Source: Stenotrophomonas sp. WZN-1
Lineage (GTDB): Bacteria > Pseudomonadota > Gammaproteobacteria > Xanthomonadales > Xanthomonadaceae
DNA length: 64,000 bases
Reading direction: 5' to 3'
Assembly (NCBI RefSeq): GCF_002192255.1
Contig: NZ_CP021768.1
Span: 390,001-454,000, forward strand
The notes beneath the pieces are model-generated. The model saw only the letters and a program-made list of their open reading frames with translations. It had not been told where the DNA came from and did no database searches. The translations under genes were made by a program, and so were the position numbers. This document shows, one piece after another, positions 1 to 10,443 of the stretch; position 1 is the first letter of the stretch; each line of letters starts with the position of its first letter.

Positions 1-1132
<1,132 letters not shown>

Positions 1133-1257
1133 TATAACCTCAAGTTGCCTTGGCTTTACGACAGCGTCGTAAGAGCATCCAAGTGCACGCTACGTCACAA
1201 GAACTATGCGAGGCTGGCGCCTTGTCCCCCGGGACGAGTGCGACTCTCCAAAAGCCT

Positions 1258-1373
1258 CCCTGGTGAAATTAGCGCTGTGGAACCACCCGATCCCATCCCG
1301 AACTCGGAAGTGAAACGCAGCTGCGCCGATGGTAGTGTGGCTCAAGCCATGCGAGAGTAGGTCATCGCCAGGG
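1258..1373 (+). rRNA. rrf: 5S ribosomal RNA, first copy
   Basis: A 116-nt 5S rRNA follows the 23S gene after a spacer of about 125 nt. The 5' CCCTGGTG pairs with the 3' CGCCAGGG to form helix I, and the internal sequence CCGATCCCATCCCGAACTC is the conserved loop B/C region of bacterial 5S rRNA. It is followed at once by a strong terminator. An identical copy lies 249 nt downstream. Confidence 0.96.
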
Positions 1374-1383
1374 TTTATACCCA

Positions 1384-1417
1384 AAACCCCGCTGCTCACG
1401 CAGCGGGGTTTTTTCTT
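1384..1417 (+). terminator. Rho-independent terminator after first 5S
   Basis: AACCCCGCTG-CTCA-CGCAGCGGGGTT hairpin followed by a run of T. It would end the rRNA transcript, so the second 5S copy needs read-through or a promoter of its own. Confidence 0.9.
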
Positions 1418-1506
1418 ATTAAGTGAAGGCACTGCATTTTCCGGGTCCCTTCCGCCCCACGGGCAAGATCGCGAAGCTGGCGCTGCAAGCGCTGCTGCAA
1501 CCGTCT

Positions 1507-1622
1507 CCCTGGTGAAATTAGCGCTGTGGAACCACCCGATCCCATCCCGAACTCGGAAGTGAAACGCAGCTGCGCCGATGGTAGTGTGGCTCAAGCCATG
1601 CGAGAGTAGGTCATCGCCAGGG
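1507..1622 (+). rRNA. rrf: 5S ribosomal RNA, second (tandem) copy
   Basis: This sequence is identical base for base to the 5S gene at 1258-1373. The downstream leader into the terminator is also nearly identical (TTTACACCC against TTTATACCC), so the duplicated unit is 5S plus terminator. The upstream flanks differ apart from a few bases, so the duplication begins about at the 5S 5' end. The spacer 1418-1506 shows no obvious promoter. Confidence 0.95.
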
Positions 1623-1631
1623 TTTACACCC

Positions 1632-1665
1632 AAAACCCCGCTGCTCACGCAGCGGGGTTTTTCTT
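1632..1665 (+). terminator. Rho-independent terminator after second 5S
   Basis: The same AACCCCGCTG/CGCAGCGGGGTT stem and T-run as the terminator after the first 5S copy. Confidence 0.9.
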
Positions 1666-1703
1666 TGCGTGCAGAAAGTGCGGGTACGGCGTTACATCGC
1701 CCG

Positions 1704-1726
1704 GTAGATCCACGCCATGCGTGGAT
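1704..1726 (+). repeat. SMAG palindromic repeat (GTAGATCCACG type)
   Basis: A GTAG tetranucleotide followed by ATCCACGCC-ATG-CGTGGAT, a short hairpin typical of the SMAG family of S. maltophilia. It lies between the rRNA terminator and the minus-strand peptidase gene. Confidence 0.85.
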
Positions 1727-1774
1727 GCCCTCTGCGAGGAACCATGGCGCCCACCAAGTCAATGGCGGACCGCA

Positions 1775-1808
1775 CAAAAAAAGCGGCGCCCCGTGGGGCG
1801 CCGCTCTG
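1775..1808 (-). terminator. Terminator of the M28 peptidase gene (minus strand)
   Basis: Read on the minus strand, AGCGGCGCCCC-AC-GGGGCGCCGCT is followed by seven T. It lies about 35 nt past the stop codon of the gene at 1841-3550. Confidence 0.88.
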
Positions 1809-1840
1809 CTCTCAACGAAGTTCAGTCGAGCATGGCCGAC

Positions 1841-3550
<1,710 letters not shown>

Positions 3551-3636
3551 CGTCGATTCCTGGAGAACAAAGGGCGGTCGCACCTCATGCGCGACCGGTA
3601 AACGGGAGTATCACCGAACCAGCAGGTTCGACGGAT

Positions 3637-4299
3637 TCAGTCGGCCGGCGCGGTTTCGGTATCGAACGGGATCGGCTCGGCACCGGTGACCGGGCCGATG
3701 CGCGCGGTGCGATGCACGTACAGCACCACCTCGCGCTCGAACTGCAGCGGGCCACTGACCACCGCGTTGGGGCCGATGATCACGCGCGGCTTGCGGCTGG
3801 CGGTCAGCGAGACACTGAAGTTCGGCTTGCGCACATGCACGCCGCCGTTGACCTGCGAACCGATGCCTACGGTGATGTCACCGTTGACGGTCTCCACGTC
3901 CTTGCCGACGCGGCTTTCAACCAGGCCGATGCCGCCGTTCACGGTCTCGACGCCGCCTTCGATCTGGCTGCCGCGATCGGTGAAGATGCTGCCGTTGACG
4001 GTGCTCACGCTGCCGCTGGCGATCACTTCGCGCCCCAGGCGGACACCGCCGTTGACCGTTTCGATCTTGCCGGTGCGCGCACGGTCGGCGACCTTCACCC
4101 CGCCGTTGACGGTGTCGATGCTGCCGGTCTCGACGCCTTCGCCGACGCGGATGCCGCCGTTGACGGTGTCCAGCTTGCCGTAGCGCTGGCCCGGTTCGGC
4201 GCTGATGCTGCCGTTGACCTTGCTGATGTTCTCCTGGGCGCAGACCGGCCCGGTGACCAGCAGTACGCCCAACAGCAGCGGAATGGAAAGAGTTTTCAT
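3637..4299 (-). CDS. Exported VNG-repeat protein, predicted beta-solenoid
   Basis: A 220-aa secreted protein of unknown function. A signal peptide (residues 1-21, ending VCAQ) is followed by seven degenerate repeats of 18-20 residues, each carrying VNGG, VNGS or VNGD at a fixed place, usually preceded by D/E/S-T (for example SIDTVNGGV, KIETVNGGV, GVETVNGGI). About 60 C-terminal residues do not repeat. This spacing fits one turn per repeat of a right-handed beta-solenoid, as in bactofilins and DUF4097-like proteins; that is inference. A GAGGT ribosome site precedes the ATG. It lies downstream of nothing obvious and diverges from envC. Confidence 0.85.
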   Translation of the reverse strand: MKTLSIPLLLGVLLVTGPVCAQENISKVNGSISAEPGQRYGKLDTVNGGIRVGEGVETGSIDTVNGGVKVADRARTGKIETVNGGVRLGREVIASGSVSTVNGSIFTDRGSQIEGGVETVNGGIGLVESRVGKDVETVNGDITVGIGSQVNGGVHVRKPNFSVSLTASRKPRVIIGPNAVVSGPLQFEREVVLYVHRTARIGPVTGAEPIPFDTETAPAD

Positions 4300-4394
4300 G
4301 GGGACCTCGATGGATGTGCGGCTGGCAGGCCGCGTGCGGAGATGTCACCATTCCCCGGTACCTCCCGCAACTGCCTGAAGTCACTGGAAAGCCC

Positions 4395-5693
4395 TTGCGC
4401 GACAACGCCTTCCCATCACGCCGACATCACATCGCCGCTGCGCGCGGCGGGCGCTGCCTGCTGCTGGGGCTGGTCCTGGCGCTGGCCCTGCCGCTGCCGG
4501 GCGCCGCGCAGACCACCCGCGAGACCGAGCGCAAGCTGCAGAAGCTGCGCACCGAGCTGAAGGGCGTGGCGCAGGAACGACGGCAGATCGAGGGCCAGCG
4601 TGGCCAGGCATCCCAACTGCTGCGCGAGGCCGACGAGAAGGTGGCCCGCAGTGGCCGCGCCCTTGCGCAGACCGAGACGGCCCTGCGCGAGCAGAACCAG
4701 GCGCTGGCCGAAGCCGAACAGCGCCGCGGCACACTGCAGGCCAATCTTGCCCAGCAGCACCGCGAACTGGCCGGCCTGCTGCGCGCGGCCTACCAGCTGG
4801 GCAACCATGCACCGTTGAAGCTGCTGCTGTCGCAGGACACGGTGGCTGACGCCAATCGTGCGCTGGCCTATCACCGCTACCTGCAGCGCGAACGTGCGCA
4901 GCGCATCACCACGCTCACCGCCGACCTGAAGGAACTGGAAGCGCTGCAGGCGCAGATCGCCGAGCGCAGGCAGAAGCTGCAGGGGGCGCAGCAGGACCAG
5001 AAGCAGCAGGCTGCGACGCTGGCGGCCGACCGCCGTGACCGCGCGCAGACCGTGGCCTCGCTGGAAGAACGCTTCAAGGACCAGCGCGAGAAGGAACAGG
5101 CACTGGGCCAGGATGCCAAGGCGCTGGAAACGCTGCTGGCCAATCTGCGCGCCGCTGCTGCCCGGGCCGAAGCCGAGCGTCGTGCGGCGGCACGTCGAGC
5201 TGCCGCCGAAAAGGCTGCTGCCGAGCGGGCCGCACGCCAGGCTGCCGCACAGGGCCGGCCGCCGCCGCCAACCAAGGTTCCGCCTGCGGTGGCGTCGGCA
5301 CCGGCACCGAAAGTCGGTGGCCTGGGCTGGCCGTTGTCCGGCAACCTGCTGGCCCGCTATGGCGGCAAGCTGCCCGATGGCCGTACCAGCAGCGGCGTGC
5401 TGATCGGCGCGCCGGCCGGCAGCACGGTTACCGCCGTGGCCGACGGCACCGTGGTGTTCTCCGACTGGATGACCGGCTACGGCATGATCCTGATCGTCGA
5501 CCACGGCAATGGCTATATGAGCCTGTATGCCCACAACGACACCCTGCTGAAGGATGCCGGCGCACGGGTCAGCCGCGGTGATGCGGTGGCCAAGGTCGGC
5601 AATTCCGGTGGCCAGGGCGTCACCGCGCTGTACTTCGAGCTGCGTCGTGGCGGGCAACCGGTCAACCCGGACAGCTGGCTGCAGCGGCGCTGA
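4395..5693 (+). CDS. envC: Murein hydrolase activator EnvC
   Basis: A periplasmic activator of the amidases that split septal peptidoglycan during division (established for E. coli EnvC with AmiA/B). An N-terminal signal peptide ends in PGAAQ, a long Gln/Ala/Arg-rich coiled coil runs over about residues 40-300, and a C-terminal LytM (M23) domain starts near GGLGWPLSGNLL. As in EnvC, the zinc site is degenerate: the first histidine position reads SSGVLIGAP and the HxH position reads LYFELR, so the domain should activate rather than cut. I prefer the TTG start at 4395, which has GGAAA in front and begins a good signal peptide; the frame is open to an ATG at 4314. ctpA follows after about 110 nt. 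Confidence 0.9.
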   Translation: MRDNAFPSRRHHIAAARGGRCLLLGLVLALALPLPGAAQTTRETERKLQKLRTELKGVAQERRQIEGQRGQASQLLREADEKVARSGRALAQTETALREQNQALAEAEQRRGTLQANLAQQHRELAGLLRAAYQLGNHAPLKLLLSQDTVADANRALAYHRYLQRERAQRITTLTADLKELEALQAQIAERRQKLQGAQQDQKQQAATLAADRRDRAQTVASLEERFKDQREKEQALGQDAKALETLLANLRAAAARAEAERRAAARRAAAEKAAAERAARQAAAQGRPPPPTKVPPAVASAPAPKVGGLGWPLSGNLLARYGGKLPDGRTSSGVLIGAPAGSTVTAVADGTVVFSDWMTGYGMILIVDHGNGYMSLYAHNDTLLKDAGARVSRGDAVAKVGNSGGQGVTALYFELRRGGQPVNPDSWLQRR

Positions 5694-5748
5694 ATCCCGG
5701 CTCGCCACGTGCGGGCTGGATTCAACGGGAATTTAGCTGTGCTTCGCG

Positions 5749-5754
5749 CATAAT
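5749..5754 (+). promoter_or_regulatory. -10 element of the ctpA promoter
   Basis: CATAAT lies about 48 nt upstream of the ctpA start, giving a short leader that contains the AGGAG ribosome site. The -35 is not clear. Confidence 0.45.
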
Positions 5755-5801
5755 CGGTGCATGTGCCTTGGGCACCATGCCACCGTCGACAGGAGTGATC
5801 C

Positions 5802-7250
5802 ATGCGCGCAGCCCGTACCGCCACCCTCTTGCTGGCCCTGTTGCCAGCGCTGTCCTGGGCGCAGCAGAGCGCGCCCGCCCCGAGCCAGGAAACCAGCGGG
5901 CAGGCAGCGAACAGCGAGGAGGCGGTGACTTCGAAGGTGCCGCTGGAAGACATCCGCCGTTTCGTGGCCGTGTACAACGCGGTGCGCGCGGCCTATGTCG
6001 ACCCGGTCGATGACAAGAAGCTGATGCAGTCGGCCGTGCGTGGCCTGCTGCTCGACCTCGATCCACACAGCACCTACTTCAACAAGGAAGACGCGCAGGC
6101 CTTCGACGAGCAGGCCAATGGTGCCTACGAGGGCATCGGCGTGGAGCTGCAGCAGCAGCCGGACAACGCCAGCATGAAGGTGATCTCGCCGATCGACGAC
6201 ACGCCGGCGGCCAAGGCCGGCATCCTCGCCGGTGACCTGATCATCGCCATCGATGGCAAGCCGATCAGTGCGATCGATGCCAGCGAGCCGTTGCGCGGCC
6301 CGGCCGGCAGCAAGGTGGTGCTGACCATCGTGCGCGAAGGCAAGCCGAAGCCCTTCGATGTCAGCCTCACCCGGCAGACCATCCGCGTGACCAGCGTGCG
6401 CAGCCGCCTGCTGGAGCCCGGCTATGGCTATATCCGCCTGAGCACCTTCCAGGCCGATACCGGTTCGGACTTCCAGAAGCACGTGCAGCAGCTGCAGAAG
6501 CAGTCCGGTGGCCAGCTCAAGGGCCTGGTACTGGACCTGCGCAGCAACCCGGGTGGCCTGCTGACCGCCGCCGTACAGGTGGCCGATGATCTGCTCGACA
6601 AGGGCAACATCGTCAGCACCCGTGGCCGCATCAGCATCAGTGATGCACGATTCGACGCGACCCCGGGCGACCTGCTGAAGGGCGCACCGGTGGTCGTGCT
6701 TGCCGATGCCGGTTCGGCCAGCGCATCGGAAGTACTGGCCGGCGCGCTGCGCGACAACAAGCGCGCACGCGTGGTCGGCAGCCGCACCTTCGGCAAGGGC
6801 TCGGTGCAGACCGTGCTGCCGCTGGACAACGGTGATTCGGTGAAGCTGACCACCGCGCGCTATTACACGCCCAGCGGCAAGTCGATCCAGGCCACCGGCA
6901 TCGTGCCGGACGTTGAACTGAAGCCCGCCGCCACGCCGGCCGAGGATGCACTGCCGGCCAGCCTGAGCGACTACAGCGAAGCGACCCTGCCGGGCCATCT
7001 GCGCGGCGACGACGAAGGAACCGAGGGCTACCACGCCGGTGCGGTGCTGCCGGGCGATGGCCCGATCAACGACGCGCTGGCCGAGCTGAAGAACCCGGGT
7101 TCGGTGGCTGCACGGTTGAAGGCCGAAGCGGCAAAGGCGGATGCGGCCAAGGCCGCGAAGGCCGGTGCGGCGAAGCCGGAAGCCAAGGTCGAACCGAAGG
7201 CGGGGAGCAAGCCGGAAGCAAAGCCCGTACCTGCACCCGCCAAACCCTGA
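5802..7250 (+). CDS. ctpA: S41 family C-terminal processing peptidase
   Basis: A 482-aa periplasmic serine protease of the Tsp/CtpA family, which degrades or trims exported proteins at their C-termini. There is a signal peptide (cleavage near SWAQQ), a PDZ domain (about residues 105-190, with GIGVELQQ and DTPAAKAGILAGD), and the S41 catalytic core. The Ser of GSASASEVLAG (about residue 305) and the Lys of FGKGSVQ (about residue 331) form the Ser-Lys dyad. The last 60 residues are Ala/Lys/Pro-rich low complexity. AGGAG lies seven bases before the ATG. In many proteobacteria ctpA follows envC, linking both to wall remodelling; here both genes run in the same direction. Confidence 0.95.
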   Translation: MRAARTATLLLALLPALSWAQQSAPAPSQETSGQAANSEEAVTSKVPLEDIRRFVAVYNAVRAAYVDPVDDKKLMQSAVRGLLLDLDPHSTYFNKEDAQAFDEQANGAYEGIGVELQQQPDNASMKVISPIDDTPAAKAGILAGDLIIAIDGKPISAIDASEPLRGPAGSKVVLTIVREGKPKPFDVSLTRQTIRVTSVRSRLLEPGYGYIRLSTFQADTGSDFQKHVQQLQKQSGGQLKGLVLDLRSNPGGLLTAAVQVADDLLDKGNIVSTRGRISISDARFDATPGDLLKGAPVVVLADAGSASASEVLAGALRDNKRARVVGSRTFGKGSVQTVLPLDNGDSVKLTTARYYTPSGKSIQATGIVPDVELKPAATPAEDALPASLSDYSEATLPGHLRGDDEGTEGYHAGAVLPGDGPINDALAELKNPGSVAARLKAEAAKADAAKAAKAGAAKPEAKVEPKAGSKPEAKPVPAPAKP

Positions 7251-7252
7251 CG

Positions 7253-7350
7253 GTAGCGCCGGGCCGTGCCCGGCGATGAAGCCCCGGTCGATCACGCTCC
7301 ATGCTACGAACGGGCGGGTGAGCGTGGTGCCGGCCAGCGGCCGGCACTAC
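7253..7350. repeat. Inverted pair of SMAG repeats
   Basis: GTAGCGCCGGGCCGTGCCC at 7253 points right and a TGCCGGCCAGCGGCCGGCA copy ending CTAC at 7350 points left. They sit between the convergent ctpA and rhomboid genes. Confidence 0.85.
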
Positions 7351-7356
7351 CCGGGG

Positions 7357-8055
7357 TCAGAAACCGTGGCGCTTGCGCAGCCGGCGCGCGATAGCCGCGC
7401 GCACGTACACGCCATACAGCAGGCCGAACAGGAAGCCGCCGATGTGCGCCCACCAGGCCACCATGCCGAAGCTGGGGCCGATGTGGGCGAACACCACCTG
7501 CAGCGCGGCCCAGACGCCGATGAGCAGGTAGGCCGGGGCCCGCACGAACTCCAGGAACAGGCCGAGCGGGATCACCACGCCCAGCCGCGCGCCCGGGAAC
7601 AGGGCCAGATAGGCGCCGATCAGCGCCGACACCGCGCCACTGGCGCCGATGATGATCTGGTCCGGGCTGCCCATGGTGTAGATCGCTACCAGGTTGGACA
7701 CCGCACCGCCGACCAGGAACAACAGCAGCAACCGCCATGGCCCGAGCACCCGCTCGGCGGGCAGGCCGAAGATCAGCAGGAACACCAGGTTGCCCAGCAG
7801 GTGCGACCAGTCGGCGTGCAGGAACAGCGCGGTGAACAGGCGCAGCACGCTGCCGTCCTGCAGGGTCGCCCACCAGTCCAGCGGGTGGGTCAGGCCGGTG
7901 GACAGGGCGCCCCAGTCCAGCCAGAGGCTGCCGCGGGCATCGTCCGGGCGCGAGATCGACCACAGGAATGCCAGCCACAATGACGCGAACAGCACGGGCG
8001 TGGCCCAGCGCAGGGCCGCCTTCTTGCGCGACGGGAGGGAGACGAACATGGGCAT
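7357..8055 (-). CDS. Rhomboid family intramembrane serine protease
   Basis: A 232-aa polytopic membrane protein of the rhomboid family, which cleaves substrates within the lipid bilayer. Six to seven hydrophobic segments are visible. The catalytic serine is Ser139 in GASGAVS, and its partner is His204 in WWAHIGG. Two histidines and an Asn of the HADWSHLLGN motif (residues 80-89) supply the oxyanion region. Two in-frame ATGs (8055 and 8049) are possible, neither with a strong ribosome site. It is convergent with ctpA and divergent from fadL. Natural substrates cannot be inferred from the sequence. Confidence 0.93.
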   Translation of the reverse strand: MPMFVSLPSRKKAALRWATPVLFASLWLAFLWSISRPDDARGSLWLDWGALSTGLTHPLDWWATLQDGSVLRLFTALFLHADWSHLLGNLVFLLIFGLPAERVLGPWRLLLLFLVGGAVSNLVAIYTMGSPDQIIIGASGAVSALIGAYLALFPGARLGVVIPLGLFLEFVRAPAYLLIGVWAALQVVFAHIGPSFGMVAWWAHIGGFLFGLLYGVYVRAAIARRLRKRHGF

Positions 8056-8124
8056 AAGCCTAGCGTGACGAGGCCTGCGGCGGGGATTGTCCTGTTCAGC
8101 TTTTGAGACGAAAAAAGCGCAGGT

Positions 8125-8178
8125 GCTGTTATTGTTTCATTAACAGCTCTGGGTAATACTCGCATACGGCGTCGTATG
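8125..8178 (+). promoter_or_regulatory. Two palindromes in the fadL upstream region
   Basis: GCTGTTA-N9-TAACAGC (8125-8147) and CATACG-N4-CGTATG (8163-8178) lie 100-150 nt before fadL, in the gap shared with the divergent rhomboid gene. Both have perfect arms and look like binding sites for dimeric regulators. Which proteins bind them is unknown. Confidence 0.5.
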
Positions 8179-8275
8179 TCGGGAGGGGAATCCGGCGCGC
8201 TCCGAAGGGCCCCAGGGCCGTCCGGGCGCAGGCGCACTCAGAGCAACATCACCGCTTACCGGAGAGAGAACTACG

Positions 8276-9703
8276 ATGCAAACCGCTTCCACCATCGCCC
8301 GTCTGACCCTGCTGGCCGTCGGCGTTGCCGGTGCGCTGGCCGCCGCCGATGCCAACGCCGCCGCCTTCCAGCTGAAGGAAAACAGCGCCAAGGGCCTCGG
8401 CCGTGCGTTCGCCGGCTCCACCTCGACCGAAGGCGACGCCTCGGTCATCGCCACCAACCCGGCCTCCATGCGCCTGCTCGACGGCACCATGCTGCAGGGC
8501 GACGTCAGCGCCATCAGCTTCGGCGCCAAGTTCCGTGGCCAGGGCAAGTACGCCAACGGCGCTCCGATTTCCGGCGGCAACGGCGGCGACGCCGGCATGA
8601 TCGCCCCGGTTCCGGCGGCCTACTTCCACCTGCCGTTCGGCGAGAACGACAACATGCACTTCGGCGCATCGCTGACCGTGCCGTTCGGCTTCAAGACCGA
8701 ATACGACCGTGACTGGGTCGGCCGCTACAACGGCGTCAAGACCGAGCTGCAGGCGATCGACCTGGGCGTCGCGTTCTCCTACGACATCAACCCGTACCTG
8801 TCGTTCGGTGCTTCGGTGTTCGCCGAGCGCCTGAACGTCGACCTGACCAGCGCCGTCGATACCGGCACCGCGATCAACGCCAGCGCCCAGCAGAAGGCCG
8901 CCGCTGCCGTTCTGGCCGCCGGTGGCACCGCCGCCCAGGCTGCCGCCGCCTCGCGTCAGGCCGCCGTGGCCATGGCCCAGCAGGGCTTTGCTCCGGGCAC
9001 CGCCGATGGCTACCTGCGCATCAAGGGTGACGAAGTGTCGATGGGCTACACCCTGGGCATGACCGTCAGCCCGGTGGAAGGCACCAACATCGCCTTCAGC
9101 TACCGTTCGCAGGTCAAGCACAAGATCAACGACGGCAAGGCCGACTTCACCATTCCGGGCAATGCCGCGACCTTCCTGGCCGCCGCCGCACCGGGCACCT
9201 TCATCGACAGCAAGGGTCGTGCCTCGATCACCCTGCCGGCCAGCGCCACCATCGGCTTCACCCACCGCGTGGACGACCAGTGGAAGATCATGGCCGAAGT
9301 CACGCGTACCGCCTGGAGCAAGTTCGACCAGGTTACCGTCGACTATGACTCCAACCAGCCGGACAGCGTGCTGCCGTTCCACTACCGCGACACCACCTTC
9401 GCGTCGATCGGTACCGAGTACCGCATGAACGAGAAGCTGACCCTGCGCGGCGGTCTCGCCTACGACCAGACCCCGACCACCGATGCCCATCGCGACGTGC
9501 GCGTGCCGGACACCACCCGCAAGTGGCTGTCGCTGGGTCTGACCTACGCGGCTTCGGACAAGATGGAATACAGCGTGGGCTACACCCACCTGTTCACCAA
9601 GGATCCGAACGTCACCTCGACCTCGGCCACCGGCAACACCGTGACCGGCAAGTACAAGGTCAGCGGCGACGTGCTGGCGGCTTCGATGCAGTACAAGTTC
9701 TGA
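8276..9703 (+). CDS. fadL: FadL/OmpP1 family outer-membrane long-chain fatty acid transporter
   Basis: A 475-aa outer-membrane beta-barrel that admits long-chain fatty acids and other hydrophobic compounds. The signal peptide ends ADANA, and the mature protein starts AFQLKENSAKGLGRAFAG, the plug-forming N-terminus typical of FadL. NPASM follows, as in the family. The C-terminus ends MQYKF with the aromatic residue needed for barrel insertion. An Ala/Gln-rich insertion (about residues 200-240) is longer than in E. coli FadL (446 aa). GGAGAGAG precedes the ATG. Two perfect palindromes upstream suggest control by a dimeric repressor. Confidence 0.93.
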   Translation: MQTASTIARLTLLAVGVAGALAAADANAAAFQLKENSAKGLGRAFAGSTSTEGDASVIATNPASMRLLDGTMLQGDVSAISFGAKFRGQGKYANGAPISGGNGGDAGMIAPVPAAYFHLPFGENDNMHFGASLTVPFGFKTEYDRDWVGRYNGVKTELQAIDLGVAFSYDINPYLSFGASVFAERLNVDLTSAVDTGTAINASAQQKAAAAVLAAGGTAAQAAAASRQAAVAMAQQGFAPGTADGYLRIKGDEVSMGYTLGMTVSPVEGTNIAFSYRSQVKHKINDGKADFTIPGNAATFLAAAAPGTFIDSKGRASITLPASATIGFTHRVDDQWKIMAEVTRTAWSKFDQVTVDYDSNQPDSVLPFHYRDTTFASIGTEYRMNEKLTLRGGLAYDQTPTTDAHRDVRVPDTTRKWLSLGLTYAASDKMEYSVGYTHLFTKDPNVTSTSATGNTVTGKYKVSGDVLAASMQYKF

Positions 9704-9733
9704 TTCGGGCGATTGCCTGAAGCAGTACGAAGG

Positions 9734-9762
9734 AGGCCCCGCGCGAGCGGGGCCTTTTTTTG
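9734..9762 (+). terminator. Terminator of fadL
   Basis: AGGCCCCGC-GCGA-GCGGGGCCT followed by seven T, about 30 nt after the fadL stop codon. Confidence 0.92.
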
Positions 9763-9778
9763 TGGGAAGGGTCCGGGC

Positions 9779-9797
9779 CATCCACGCATGGCGTGGG
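9779..9797 (-). repeat. Partial SMAG repeat
   Basis: ATCCACGCATGGCGTGGGT resembles the reverse orientation of the GTAGATCCACG SMAG type, slightly degraded. Confidence 0.6.
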
Positions 9798-9806
9798 TCT
9801 GCCGGG

Positions 9807-9837
9807 TTGTCCACGCAGCGCACGGATCCACGACAAT
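9807..9837 (+). promoter_or_regulatory. Candidate pnuC promoter, leaderless
   Basis: TTGTCC (9807) and GACAAT (9832-9837) are spaced 19 bp. The pnuC ATG begins seven bases after the end of the -10, which is where transcription would be expected to start. Confidence 0.5.
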
Positions 9838-9843
9838 AGCGTC

Positions 9844-10443
9844 ATGAACCTGTCCGACCCGAACTTCCAGCTGGAGCTGGCTGCCAACATCGCCGTCGCC
9901 GGCTCGATCCTGCTGGCCGGCCGCAACAACGTGCACACCTGGTGGCTGGGCATCGTCGGCTGTGCCTTGTTTGCCGCCGTGTTCGAACGATCGCACCTGT
10001 ATGCGGACATGGTGCTGCAGTTCTTCTTCATCGCCATCAGTGTGCTGGGCTGGTGGCAGTGGCTGCGCGGCGACCATGGCGCGCCGCTGCCGATCACTTC
10101 GTTGCGGCTGCGGGCATGGGCCTGGCTGGCGCCGCTGGCGGTGGTGGTCACGTTCGGCTACGGCTGGATGCTGACCCGATTGACCAACGCCTATGCGCCG
10201 TATATCGATTCGGCGGTGCTGGTGCTGAGTGTGATCGCGCAGATCCTGATGATGCGCCGCAAGCTGGAATCGTGGTGGGTGTGGCTGCTGGTGAACACCG
10301 TTGCAGTGCCGCTGTACTACAGCCGTGGCCTGCACCTGACTTCGATCCTGTACGTGGGCTTCTGGATCAACGCGCTGGTGGCCCTGCGCCATTGGCGGCA
10401 CCTGATGCGCAACGAGGCCAGGGCGGCCGATGCCGCTGCCTGA
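9844..10443 (+). CDS. pnuC: Nicotinamide riboside transporter PnuC
   Basis: A 199-aa inner-membrane protein with about seven transmembrane segments. PnuC carries nicotinamide riboside into the cell by facilitated diffusion, driven by its phosphorylation inside. Typical family sequences are present: NNVHTWWLGIVGC near the N-terminus and a WQW aromatic motif (GWWQWLRG). The ATG at 9844 has no Shine-Dalgarno site; GACAAT ends six bases earlier, so the mRNA may be leaderless. The 3' end overlaps nadR by 14 nt, so transport and phosphorylation are translationally coupled. Confidence 0.93.
   Translation: MNLSDPNFQLELAANIAVAGSILLAGRNNVHTWWLGIVGCALFAAVFERSHLYADMVLQFFFIAISVLGWWQWLRGDHGAPLPITSLRLRAWAWLAPLAVVVTFGYGWMLTRLTNAYAPYIDSAVLVLSVIAQILMMRRKLESWWVWLLVNTVAVPLYYSRGLHLTSILYVGFWINALVALRHWRHLMRNEARAADAAA

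Noticed and set aside
1133..1257. tRNA gene in the 23S-5S spacer
   Set aside because: No cloverleaf, T-loop GGTTCGA or CCA end could be found.
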